The translations under genes and the position numbers were made by a program. A stretch of 64,000 bases of DNA. Origin: Arthrobacter jinronghuae. GTDB taxonomy: Bacteria; Actinomycetota; Actinomycetes; Actinomycetales; Micrococcaceae. Numbering within the stretch: position 1 is the stretch's first letter; every line of letters begins with the position of its first letter. The stretch spans positions 310,001-374,000 of the forward strand of contig NZ_CP104263.1 of assembly GCF_025244825.1 (NCBI RefSeq), in the 5' to 3' direction. Of this stretch, positions 28,435 to 36,397 are shown piece by piece. Below the pieces are notes generated by a model. The model was given only the letters and a program-made list of their open reading frames with translations, was not told the DNA's origin and searched no databases.

Positions 28435-29061
28435 ATGACACGGGACCTCCCGGAGCTTCTCCTGCCGGATGCCGGGGCCTGGCGGGAGTGGCTGGAGCAA
28501 AATTACGGGTTATCCGGCGGCGTCCGTCTGGTGCTGGGGAAGAAGGGCGGAAACGTCACCCGGTTGACGTACCGCGAGGCCCTCGACGAAGCGCTCTGCT
28601 TCGGCTGGATCGATGCCCAGGCCGACCGGCGCGACGAGGAAAGCTACCTGCAGCGGTTTCAGCCGCGCGGTCCGCGCAGCATCTGGTCGCTGCGGAACGT
28701 CGGCTACATCAACCGGCTGGAAGCGGAAGGCAGAATGCATCCGGCCGGCCGGGACGCCGTGCTCAGCGCCAAGGTGGACGGCCGCTGGGATGCCGCCTAC
28801 TCCGGATCGGCAACAGCGGAAATCCCGGAGGACCTGCGCGCGGCCATCGCCGCCGTTCCCGCAGCCCAGGAAATGTTCGACGTGCTGACGTCGCAGAACC
28901 GGTTCGCCATGTACTTCCGGCTTAAAGGCCTCAAGACGCAGGCGGCCCGCGAGCGCCGGATCGCAGACTATGTGCAGATGCTCAGCGAACACCGCGCCCC
29001 CTACCCGCAGAAACGGAAGCCGTCGCTTCCGCCGGCGGTTGAGGGGACGCCGAAGGACTAG
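28435..29061 (+). CDS. YdeI/OmpD-associated family protein
   Basis: Protein of 208 residues with the family blocks WREWLEQNYGLSGGVRLVLGKK, LTYREALDEALCFGWIDAQ and YLQRFQPRGPRSIWS, ending in a helical part (RERRIADYVQML) with a basic tail. YdeI-family proteins have been called bacteriocin-protection proteins, but their molecular role is poorly known. No signal peptide. It is followed 74 bases later by a class II amidotransferase on the same strand. Confidence 0.8.
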   Translation: MTRDLPELLLPDAGAWREWLEQNYGLSGGVRLVLGKKGGNVTRLTYREALDEALCFGWIDAQADRRDEESYLQRFQPRGPRSIWSLRNVGYINRLEAEGRMHPAGRDAVLSAKVDGRWDAAYSGSATAEIPEDLRAAIAAVPAAQEMFDVLTSQNRFAMYFRLKGLKTQAARERRIADYVQMLSEHRAPYPQKRKPSLPPAVEGTPKD

Positions 29062-29135
29062 TCGCAGCCGGGTCGGCTGCCACGATTTCCCCGGAAACCT
29101 GTCCGTCCGTCAGAATCCCGCCCCAGGAGGTCCAC

Positions 29136-30008
29136 ATGTGCCGACTCTTTGGTATGCATGCCGGGAAGGACCCGGTCCGGGCTACGTTCTGGCTCCTTAC
29201 GGCCCCGGACAGCCTGGCCCGGCAGAGCCATAAGGAAGCGGACGGCTTCGGGATCGGCACCTTCACTCCTGACGGCAGCCCGGTGGTCGATAAAGCGCCC
29301 ATCGCTGCGTATGAGGATGTGCAGTACGCCCAGGAGGCCCGGGACCTGGAAAGCACCACCTTCCTGGCGCACGTGCGCTACGCCAGCACCGGCGGGGACA
29401 CGGATGTCAACACGCACCCCTTCGAGCAGGACAGCCGTCTCCTGGCCCACAACGGGGTGGTGGAGGATCTGGACAAGCTCGATGACCGGCTGCGCCAGCT
29501 GGAGATGTACCACCTGGTCAAGGGCGAAACGGACAGTGAACGGGTCTTCGCGCTGATCACCGGCGCAGCGAGGGTGAACGGCGGCGACGTTTCCGCAGCC
29601 ATCGCGTCCACGCTGACCTGGATAGCGCAGAACCTGCGGCTGTACGCGGTGAACATCATCCTCACCACCGCCACCGACCTGTGGGCCGTACGCTACCCGG
29701 ACACCCATCCGCTGTACGTCCTGCAGCAGGGGCCGCGGGGTCCGGTGGGGGAGAAGCGGAGCAACCGGATCAGTGTCCACAGCGACCAGATACGCCAGGA
29801 GAAGCGGCCGGAAGTCCTGGTGGCCACCGAAAAGATGGACGCCAACCCTAATTGGCGGCTGCTGGACTCCGGCGAAATGCTGCATGTGGACAGCGAACTC
29901 AATGTCCGGCGCACGTTTCCGCTCCCGCAGCACCCGCAGCACCTGATCACGCTGGCGGACCTGGACCCGGCAGCGGCGGCGTCGCAGCACCCGCTCAAGA
30001 CGGGTTGA
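29136..30008 (+). CDS. Class II glutamine amidotransferase (YafJ-like)
   Basis: Stand-alone Ntn-type glutaminase of 290 residues. The catalytic Cys2 follows the initiator Met (MCRLFGMHAG). HVRYASTGGDTDVNTHPF and LLAHNGVVEDL are the glutamine-binding and oxyanion blocks of the family. No synthetase domain follows, so the acceptor is a partner protein or the product is free ammonia; the YafJ group is largely uncharacterised. A perfect AGGAGG five bases before the ATG suggests efficient translation. Confidence 0.88.
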   Translation: MCRLFGMHAGKDPVRATFWLLTAPDSLARQSHKEADGFGIGTFTPDGSPVVDKAPIAAYEDVQYAQEARDLESTTFLAHVRYASTGGDTDVNTHPFEQDSRLLAHNGVVEDLDKLDDRLRQLEMYHLVKGETDSERVFALITGAARVNGGDVSAAIASTLTWIAQNLRLYAVNIILTTATDLWAVRYPDTHPLYVLQQGPRGPVGEKRSNRISVHSDQIRQEKRPEVLVATEKMDANPNWRLLDSGEMLHVDSELNVRRTFPLPQHPQHLITLADLDPAAAASQHPLKTG

Positions 30009-30017
30009 CGCTGTGCC

Positions 30018-31148
30018 TCAGGTGAGGTCCGCCCCGGCCCGCTGCACCCGCGCCGACGCTTCCAGGACCATCCAGGCTTGCAGCTGGGTGGAAAGCCCGA
30101 CGGCGGTGCCGCCCGGGTAGGACACGGCGGCCGGTTCCAGCGGCTTGGCGGAGAAGAGGATCCAGTCTGCCCGTTTGCTGCGCCCCTCCCACAGGGCCTG
30201 CGCCGTAGCTTCCACCAGGGCGGCAGCCGTCCGCCGGGAAGGTTCCGGCAGGGCGGGGGACACGGCGGCCTGGGCCAGGTACCGCGCCAGGATTCCCGTG
30301 AATAGCCCGCCGTCGCCGGTGCCGTGGGTGCGCAGCACACGCGAGGTGCCGCCGTCGTCGGTCAGGTGGGTGTCGACGGCGCGCACCAGTTCCTCAGCGC
30401 GGGTGAGATTGGCACTGCCGCCGAGCTCGAGCAGGGCACCCAGGGCAGGCCCCTGGTTGTACGTGAATACGGTGCGCTCCAGCTGTGGACGGCCCCGGAC
30501 CACCTTGACCCCGTCCAGATATAGTCCGGTTTTCGGATCCAGCACGGTGGCGTTGAGCCAATCCACCAGCTGCTGTGCCCGGTCCCGTGATCCGGTGCGG
30601 ACAAAATGCAGGGCAGCGGGAGCGGTGGCCGGGGTGTTCTTGAAGTTACGGTCCTTGTTCCAGAAGATGCCGCCGCCCAGTTCCGGGGTGTGGGCGGACT
30701 CCAGCGCTGCATTCAGGGCGGAGAGGATTTTCCGGTAGGGACGCTGCCGGTCCCGCGCTCCGGACAAAGAGTTCAGCCGGCCGACCGCCAGGGCCAGCCA
30801 CGCCATGTCGTCGTAGAAACGGTTGGTGTAGTGCATCCGGTTCCGCAGCCCGATGGTCCGGACCAGCGCCGGTGCCAGGTCCGCAGCCGAGGGATGCTCC
30901 GGTCCGCGGAACGGCGTGCCGGTGCGGCGTTCGCGCAGGCCGGCGTCGATCAGGGCATCGAGATAGTGTGCCTGCCACCAGTAATGCCAGGGCTGGCGCA
31001 GCTGCTGCAGCCGGGAAGCCGGATGGCTGGTGGCCGCCAGATGGGTCCCGGGCAACCCGGCCAACGAACGGCCAAATGCAGCGCTCACGGTGCGGGCGGC
31101 AGTCTCCGCGCGGTCGTCGGCGTCCAAGGCGGAATCCTCATAAAGCAT
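30018..31148 (-). CDS. Glycoside hydrolase family 76-like protein
   Basis: Alpha/alpha-barrel protein of 376 residues. The catalytic pair Asp113-Asp114 is in NRFYDDMAWLALA, the hallmark of GH76 alpha-1,6-mannanases, and further helical repeats include FNYNQGPALGALLEL-type spacing (VFTYNQGPALGALL). Unlike most bacterial GH76 enzymes it shows no signal peptide at this start, so it may act in the cytoplasm on imported or intracellular mannosides, or the true start could lie elsewhere. It converges with the amidotransferase gene and is divergent from the SDR gene. Confidence 0.85.
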   Translation of the reverse strand: MLYEDSALDADDRAETAARTVSAAFGRSLAGLPGTHLAATSHPASRLQQLRQPWHYWWQAHYLDALIDAGLRERRTGTPFRGPEHPSAADLAPALVRTIGLRNRMHYTNRFYDDMAWLALAVGRLNSLSGARDRQRPYRKILSALNAALESAHTPELGGGIFWNKDRNFKNTPATAPAALHFVRTGSRDRAQQLVDWLNATVLDPKTGLYLDGVKVVRGRPQLERTVFTYNQGPALGALLELGGSANLTRAEELVRAVDTHLTDDGGTSRVLRTHGTGDGGLFTGILARYLAQAAVSPALPEPSRRTAAALVEATAQALWEGRSKRADWILFSAKPLEPAAVSYPGGTAVGLSTQLQAWMVLEASARVQRAGADLT

Positions 31149-31265
31149 GCGCCAACCCTATGCCAGCCGCCGAAGATGCGGCACCGGCCAACGCACAGTA
31201 GGCTCGGATACTGCCGGTGTGACATAGACGACACTGCCGGCGAGTAAATCTGCCAGGAGGAACGC

Positions 31266-32039
31266 ATGGACATCGCAGGCGCATCGGCCATAGTCACAGG
31301 GGGAGCGTCCGGACTCGGGCGGGCGACGGCGCGGAGGCTGTACGACGCCGGCGCCTCCGTTGTGTTGGTGGACCTGCCGCAGTCCGAAGGCCTTGCCTAT
31401 GCAGCGGAACTGGGGGACAACGCCCGGTTCGTGCCCGGCGACGTAACCAACCCGGAACAGATGCAGGCCGCCGTCGAAGCAGCCATGGCTGCAGGACCGC
31501 TCCGGGTGGCCGTGAACTGCGCGGGCATTGCTACACCGGGGAAGGTACTGGGCCGCGACGGCGTCCTTCCGCTGGAGGACTTCGCCCGTGTGGTCAGCGT
31601 GAACCTGATCGGCACCTTCAACGTCACCCGGCTCGCCGCCGCTGCCATGGCCGAAACGGATCCGGTCACCGCCAACGGCACCGAGGAACGCGGCGTCATC
31701 ATCAACACAGCCTCCGTTGCCGCCTTTGACGGCCAGATCGGCCAGCCCGCCTACTCGGCGTCCAAGGGCGGCGTGGCCGCGATGACGCTCCCGCTGGCGC
31801 GTGAGCTGGCCCGCCACCTGATCCGGGTGGTCACCATCGCGCCGGGCATCTTCGAAACACCCATGATGGCGGGACTGCCGCAGGCCGCCCAGGATTCCCT
31901 GGCCGCGCAGGTGCCGCACCCTTCGCGCCTGGGCCGGGCCACGGAATACGCGTCCCTTGCCGCCCACATCATTGAAAACCAGATGCTTAACGGCGAGACG
32001 ATCCGCTTGGACGGCGCCATCCGGATGGGACCGCGCTGA
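31266..32039 (+). CDS. SDR-family 3-hydroxyacyl-CoA dehydrogenase-like oxidoreductase
   Basis: Short-chain dehydrogenase of 257 residues. The cofactor motif TGGASGLG (11-18) with VVLVDLP (Asp at the end of strand 2) points to NAD+. The catalytic set is Ser150, Tyr163 and Lys167 (YSASK). NCAGIA and the long loop before Ser150 resemble type II 3-hydroxyacyl-CoA dehydrogenase (17-beta-HSD10-like). AGGAGG precedes the ATG by five bases. An acyl-CoA dehydrogenase follows after five bases, so both likely act in fatty or branched acyl-CoA oxidation. Confidence 0.85.
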   Translation: MDIAGASAIVTGGASGLGRATARRLYDAGASVVLVDLPQSEGLAYAAELGDNARFVPGDVTNPEQMQAAVEAAMAAGPLRVAVNCAGIATPGKVLGRDGVLPLEDFARVVSVNLIGTFNVTRLAAAAMAETDPVTANGTEERGVIINTASVAAFDGQIGQPAYSASKGGVAAMTLPLARELARHLIRVVTIAPGIFETPMMAGLPQAAQDSLAAQVPHPSRLGRATEYASLAAHIIENQMLNGETIRLDGAIRMGPR

Positions 32040-32044
32040 CCTTG

Positions 32045-33265
32045 ATGAGTACCCCCGCACCACTGCACCAACTGCCCGACGCTGATTTCTACGGTTTCGA
32101 AGACCTGCTCAGCGACACCGAGAAAACCAAGCTTGCCGAACTGCGGCGCTTCCTCGCCGAGGAAGTGCTGCCGCACGCCGTGGACTGGTGGAACGAGGCG
32201 CGTTTCCCTTCCGACCTCCTGCCGAAGCTGGCACAGCTGGAACTTTCCACGCCTGTCCAGCAGGGATACTCGCCGCTGTTCGCCGGTCTGGTGATCGCGG
32301 AAATGACCCGCGCCGACACCTCGCTCGCCACATTCTTCATGGTCCACCACGACCTGTTTGTCGAAGCGCTGCACATCTTCGGCTCCGAGGAGCAGAAATC
32401 CCGGCTGCTCGACGACGCCCGTGCGCTGCGGATTACCGGTGCCTTCGCACTGACCGAGCCGGAACACGGTTCCGATGTTGCCGGCGGCATGTCCACCACC
32501 GCAGTGCGCGACGGCGACACCTGGGTGCTCAACGGCGCCAAACGCTGGATCGGCAACGGCACTTTCTGCGACTACATGGTCCTGTGGGCCCGGGAGCCGG
32601 AAACCGGACACACCCGGGGTTTCCTGCTCGACGCGAACCTGCCCGGAGTAACCCGGACCCGGATCGAGAACAAGACAGCACTGCGCACCGTGCAGAATGC
32701 GGACATAGTGCTGACGGACGTCCGGGTTCCCGCCGCGGACCTGCTCGCCGGAGTGGAAAGCTTCGACGACACCAAGCAGCTGCTGCAGGGCTCGCGGATC
32801 ATGGTCGGCTGGCAGGCGGTGGGAGCGCAGCTGGCCACGTTCGACGTCGCCCGTGCCTACGCCGTCGAACGCCTGCAGTTCGGCCGCCCGCTGGCAGCCT
32901 TCCAGCTGATCCAACAGCAGCTGGTGCAGATCCTCGGTAATGCGGTGGCCAGCACCGGAATGCTGGCCCGGGTCACCGAGCTCGAACACGGGGGCTACCC
33001 CGTACCGGGTAACGGAGCGCCCGCCGCCGGTGCAGCCCCCGGAGATATGGCACGGGCTGCCCTGGCGAAGTCCTACGCCAGCGCCAAGATGCGTGAAAGC
33101 GTGGCCCTGGGCCGCAGCATCCTGGGCGGCAACGGGATTGTCACCGACTACCGGATGGCCAAGATCTTCGCCGATGCCGAGGCCATCTACACGTACGAAG
33201 GCACCTATGAGATCAACACGCTGATTGTCGGGCGGGACATCACCGGGGTGTCTGCGCTGCGTTAG
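32045..33265 (+). CDS. Acyl-CoA dehydrogenase
   Basis: FAD enzyme of 406 residues with the usual three-domain order: helical N-terminus, FALTEPEHGSDVAG flavin/substrate strand (ACAD signature 1), KRWIGNG, and a C-terminal helical domain with LGGNGIVTDY and the catalytic Glu in YTYEGTYEINTLIVGRDITG, which is of the glutaryl/short-chain type. It forms electron-transferring-flavoprotein-linked enoyl-CoA. ATG 32045 is used; a TTG one codon earlier is possible. It is five bases after the SDR gene and forms a two-gene beta-oxidation-type operon. The substrate chain is not resolved. Confidence 0.88.
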   Translation: MSTPAPLHQLPDADFYGFEDLLSDTEKTKLAELRRFLAEEVLPHAVDWWNEARFPSDLLPKLAQLELSTPVQQGYSPLFAGLVIAEMTRADTSLATFFMVHHDLFVEALHIFGSEEQKSRLLDDARALRITGAFALTEPEHGSDVAGGMSTTAVRDGDTWVLNGAKRWIGNGTFCDYMVLWAREPETGHTRGFLLDANLPGVTRTRIENKTALRTVQNADIVLTDVRVPAADLLAGVESFDDTKQLLQGSRIMVGWQAVGAQLATFDVARAYAVERLQFGRPLAAFQLIQQQLVQILGNAVASTGMLARVTELEHGGYPVPGNGAPAAGAAPGDMARAALAKSYASAKMRESVALGRSILGGNGIVTDYRMAKIFADAEAIYTYEGTYEINTLIVGRDITGVSALR

Positions 33266-33313
33266 GGCTGCTCGCTGGGGGCCTCTGCTGGGTGGCCCTT
33301 CTGGGTGGCCCTG

Positions 33314-33374
33314 CGGGGCCTGGAACGGCGGCAACGAAGCCGGCCCCTACGGGGCCTGGAACGGCGGCAACGAA
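33314..33374. repeat. 25-base direct repeat, period 36
   Basis: CGGGGCCTGGAACGGCGGCAACGAA occurs exactly at 33314-33338 and again at 33350-33374, shortly after the acyl-CoA dehydrogenase stop. Two copies only. Confidence 0.8.
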
Positions 33375-33482
33375 ATTTCCGCGCTCGCAGAGCTCGCGGG
33401 AAATATTAAAGCCGCCTTCCTCCAGGCCCCTCCGGCGCGTTTCCCTCCGGAGCCAGTCCAGCCCCCTCCGGTTTGTCCGGAT

Positions 33483-33542
33483 CCCTGCGGTTTGTCCGGA
33501 TCCCCGCGTTGCGCGGCGCAGGGATTGCCACAAACTGCAGGG
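33483..33542. repeat. REP-like palindrome, copy 1
   Basis: A 26-base arm (33483-33508) pairs with 33517-33542 around the loop TTGCGCGG. Pairing is broken by a four-base internal mismatch (CCGG opposite TGCC) and a few substitutions. The surrounding 80 bases (33465-33544) recur at 33950-34030 with about three changes. Confidence 0.75.
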
Positions 33543-33967
33543 TTTCCGCCTGCGGGGTAGGCCACTGGGGGAGCTCCGCGTGCCGCCTTCCGGCGAGCGC
33601 CCTTCGCCGCCCCATGTCGCCGTCCGCGGGAAGCCGTCGCCGCTGCCCCTGCCTCGGCGGACGCGGGAGGGCTTAAAGGAGCCGTGCTGAGCGATGAACC
33701 GGCTAGCTCGCGTGTTTGGCCTGCAAGATTGCCCCCGGGGTAAGCCGGTTTTGTTCCGTTATGGGAGAAACCGACCGGTTTGGGAAATCCCTGCCACTGC
33801 AAAGCGGAGCAATTTCCCTAACCGGCAGCAGATTCACAAACCGGGCGGAAACCGCGTGGCCGCTGCTCGGCCGAAGGGGGAGCTGGCAAGCAAAGGTCCC
33901 AGGCCTGGGTGGTGAAGTGGCTGTGCCGCAGGCTGTTTCCGGGCGTTTCCCTCCGGTTTGTCCGGAT

Positions 33968-34027
33968 CCCTGCAGTTTGTCCGGATCCCTGCGTTGCGCG
34001 GCGCAGGGATTGCCACAAACCGCAGGG
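33968..34027. repeat. REP-like palindrome, copy 2
   Basis: Same element as copy 1: left arm 33968-33993, identical loop TTGCGCGG, right arm 34002-34027, same internal mismatch. Next to it CAAACCGCAGGGTTT is repeated (34016-34030 and 34035-34049), as if the right edge had been duplicated. Confidence 0.75.
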
Positions 34028-34138
34028 TTTTCCCCAAACCGCAGGGTTTCCCAAGCAGGGTGGTTGCCCGGCCCGGCGCAGAGGGAGCTAGCTTGCCGGA
34101 CGGAATCGGGCCAGAGGGTTGGTGGTCCGTCCCGAGAA

Positions 34139-34198
34139 CTGCAGGCCGTCGGACGGGTCGCTGAGGTCGCTGCAGGCCCCCGGACGGGTCGCTGAGGT
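34139..34198. repeat. 29-base tandem repeat
   Basis: A 29-base unit ending CGGACGGGTCGCTGAGGT is present at 34139-34167 and 34170-34198 with two differences, separated by two bases. Confidence 0.75.
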
Positions 34199-34473
34199 AC
34201 AGCATTTGCTGGTTGTCGCGCAGCTGCAGCCGGGTCAGGCATGACAGCGCGAAAATCCTCGGCGAAGGTACCCGGGAGGCTGCTTCCGGGCGATCCACCT
34301 TGTCTCCCATCACCACGATTTCCTCGGTTCGAGGATTGCACTTCGCGCTGACGGCGGGGCCATCATGGGTCGGTGGGACCCGTCGGGTGGCATGCCATCC
34401 TCAGGATCAGTAGGCTTACTAAATGGGCCGTAGCAACGGCGGCCCGGTTTACCGGACGTGAAAGGCATGGTTT

Positions 34474-34923
34474 ATGACCGAGCAGAGCATTCCCGATCCC
34501 GAGCTGGGCGACGATCCGGTTCTCGCCGACGACGTAGCCGCTGTGGCCACACCGGACGAGCTGACGGTGGTGTCCGAAGACGAGCTGCTGGAGCAGGACG
34601 AGCTGGTGGACGCTGAAGACCTCACGTACCCCGGAGCAGCAGAAGACAACCCGGATAACTGGCAGGAAGACCCGCTGATCCGCGAAGAAGCACCGTTGAA
34701 CGAACCCGGTGAACTCTCCGATCAGACCCTCCGCGACGACACCGCCGAAGAGCGCTTCCTGAACGGCGATACGCAGATTCCGCCGGAAGCGCCGACCATC
34801 GGCGAGGCAGCCAACGACGTCGACTTCGGCGACCCGCTGGCAGGCGAAGAAGAAGACGCAAGCGACGATCCCGCGCACCGCGGCGGAGACCCGCTTGCCA
34901 ACTTCAACCCGGACGACGTCTAG
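34474..34923 (+). CDS. Acidic hypothetical protein
   Basis: Protein of 149 residues with AAAGG nine bases before the ATG. Extremely acidic and poor in aromatic and basic residues, probably unfolded; Pro and Gly are scattered, and the chain ends NFNPDDV. No signal peptide, membrane part or known domain. The composition resembles the small acidic proteins at 23.8-24.3 kb, but I see no alignment. A hairpin follows its stop. Confidence 0.65.
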   Translation: MTEQSIPDPELGDDPVLADDVAAVATPDELTVVSEDELLEQDELVDAEDLTYPGAAEDNPDNWQEDPLIREEAPLNEPGELSDQTLRDDTAEERFLNGDTQIPPEAPTIGEAANDVDFGDPLAGEEEDASDDPAHRGGDPLANFNPDDV

Positions 34924-34949
34924 TCCGGCAGCACATTTCGCCACGGGGT

Positions 34950-34979
34950 CCGGCAGCACGGTCTACGGACTGCTGCCGG
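34950..34979 (+). terminator. Probable intrinsic terminator
   Basis: CCGGCAGCA, twelve bases, TGCTGCCGG, followed by GCCCTTT. It lies just after the acidic hypothetical gene. The T run is short. Confidence 0.6.
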
Positions 34980-35051
34980 GCCCTTTGCCTTGCCCGGCGG
35001 GACTCTGAGTGCCGGCACCGGCAACGCACCGATCAGCACTAGGGTTGATTC

Positions 35052-35357
35052 ATGCCTTCCTTCCGCGTCCAGTTGAATATTCTCGGACTGAAGCCGGGCA
35101 ACCCGCCCGAGGCGGTCATGGAAACGGCCGTCGCCGCCCTGGGGGCCGCCCACCATGTGGAAGCCAACCAGCTCGACATAGTCTCCGGGGTCCCGCGGAT
35201 CACGCTGCGTTTCACCGTCCCGGATGACGAGTGGTCGGTGGAAAATTCACGGGCCCGCCGCGCCGCCATCAACATGCGGGCCGCGGTGGAAGAAGTAGCG
35301 AACGGGCAGGACCTGCGTGTGCTCCGGCGGATGCGCGGACGCTGGACCGTGCTCTAA
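35052..35357 (+). CDS. Small conserved-looking hypothetical protein
   Basis: Protein of 101 residues with alternating beta-like and helical stretches (FRVQLNILGLKPGNPPEAVMETAV, then ITLRFTVPDDEWSVENSRARR) as in a compact alpha/beta fold. No known motif. The ATG has AGGG seven bases upstream. It is convergent with the pseudouridine synthase gene, ten bases apart. Function unknown. Confidence 0.6.
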   Translation: MPSFRVQLNILGLKPGNPPEAVMETAVAALGAAHHVEANQLDIVSGVPRITLRFTVPDDEWSVENSRARRAAINMRAAVEEVANGQDLRVLRRMRGRWTVL

Positions 35358-35367
35358 AAGGACGGCC

Positions 35368-36273
35368 CTAGGCGGCGGGAAAAGCGTCCAGGGAAAGCCG
35401 GCTGCGGTACTCCACCGGCTGGCGGGTCAGCGGATCGGTAAACTGCACGGAACGCGCCAGCAGCTGCAGGGGGCGGGAATAGTCGTCCGGCGCCTGTGGC
35501 AGCAACTCCGGGTAGAACGAATCATTCAGGATGCCGATGCCCTGCGACGCCATGTGCACCCGCAGCTGATGGGTCTTCCCCGTGTGCGGCAGCAGCCGGT
35601 ACCGGCCCAGCCCGCCGCTGCTCTCCAGCAGCTCAATCCGGGTCTCCGCATTGGGCTCGCCCTCGACTTCCTGGGCCAGCAGGTAAGTGCGGGATTTGAT
35701 CATCCGGCTGCGGACAATCCGCGGCAGTTCGAGGTCCTCCCGGACCGGAGCCACGGCCTCGTACTCCTTGCTGATCCGGCGCTTCTCAAAGAGGGTCTGG
35801 TACTTGCCCCGGGTCCCGGGGTTGGTGGAGAACAGCAGCACACCGGCGGTCATGCGGTCCAGACGGTGCATGGGAATCAGATCCGGAATTCCCAATTGGA
35901 CCCGCAGCCGCACCAGGGCCGACTCGGCCACGTACATGCCGCCCGGCGTCGTCGGCAGGAAATGCGGCTTGTCCACCACCAGCAGGTCCTCGTCCTGGTG
36001 CAGGATGCCGATCTCCACCGGGATGCGCTCTTCCGGCGGAAGCTCGCGGTAGTACCAGATGAAGGTGTGCTCGGTCAGGGGCGTGGCTGCGGTCAGTGGA
36101 ATGCCGCCCATACCGACTACTTCACCGCGTTCGAACCGTTCCACGATTCCGTCCGGATCCACATGCCCGAACCGTTCAAGCACGTAGTCCATGGCGGTGT
36201 CCCACGGTCCTTCTCCGGGAAGGCGCAGGCGGGTGGCATTGACTCCGTTGCGCACGGGAAGCGGGGACTGCAT
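35368..36273 (-). CDS. RluA-family pseudouridine synthase
   Basis: RNA pseudouridine synthase of 301 residues. An S4-like N-terminal part (about 25-60) precedes the catalytic domain with the RluA signature HRLDRMTAGVLLF, catalytic Asp139, and the later GRYRLLPHTGKTHQLRVHMA, the conserved substrate-loop block. The target uridine cannot be told from sequence. The Met at 36273 gives the usual length; the open frame continues far upstream into the SulP gene on the other strand but has no conserved residues there. Divergent from the SulP transporter. Confidence 0.9.
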   Translation of the reverse strand: MQSPLPVRNGVNATRLRLPGEGPWDTAMDYVLERFGHVDPDGIVERFERGEVVGMGGIPLTAATPLTEHTFIWYYRELPPEERIPVEIGILHQDEDLLVVDKPHFLPTTPGGMYVAESALVRLRVQLGIPDLIPMHRLDRMTAGVLLFSTNPGTRGKYQTLFEKRRISKEYEAVAPVREDLELPRIVRSRMIKSRTYLLAQEVEGEPNAETRIELLESSGGLGRYRLLPHTGKTHQLRVHMASQGIGILNDSFYPELLPQAPDDYSRPLQLLARSVQFTDPLTRQPVEYRSRLSLDAFPAA

Positions 36274-36397
36274 CACGGTTTCAGGATATCGCGCGTGCGG
36301 GCTTAAATTGGGCTTGGCTGTTCTGGGTAGAAACAGGCCCGCCCATCTCGAAACCCGGCAGATCCTGCCGCAGAATCCCCATCCGAAACGGAGCCCG

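Larger units (their letters stand above)
33266..34473. other. 1.2-kb gene-free region with palindromic and direct repeats
   Basis: No open frame here has a ribosome site, conserved motif or normal composition; the ones that exist are produced by stop-poor repeats. The region holds a 25-base direct repeat (33314-33338 and 33350-33374), two copies of a large imperfect palindrome (33483-33542 and 33968-34027), a 15-base repeat next to the second copy, and a 29-base direct repeat (34139-34167 and 34170-34198). It may be a spacer shaped by repeat copying or the remains of a lost gene. Confidence 0.6.

Noticed and set aside
33703..34341. Overlapping open frames on both strands in the repeat region
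   Set aside because: They exist because the repeats lack stops; the translated peptides repeat with the DNA and have no ribosome site or conserved domain.
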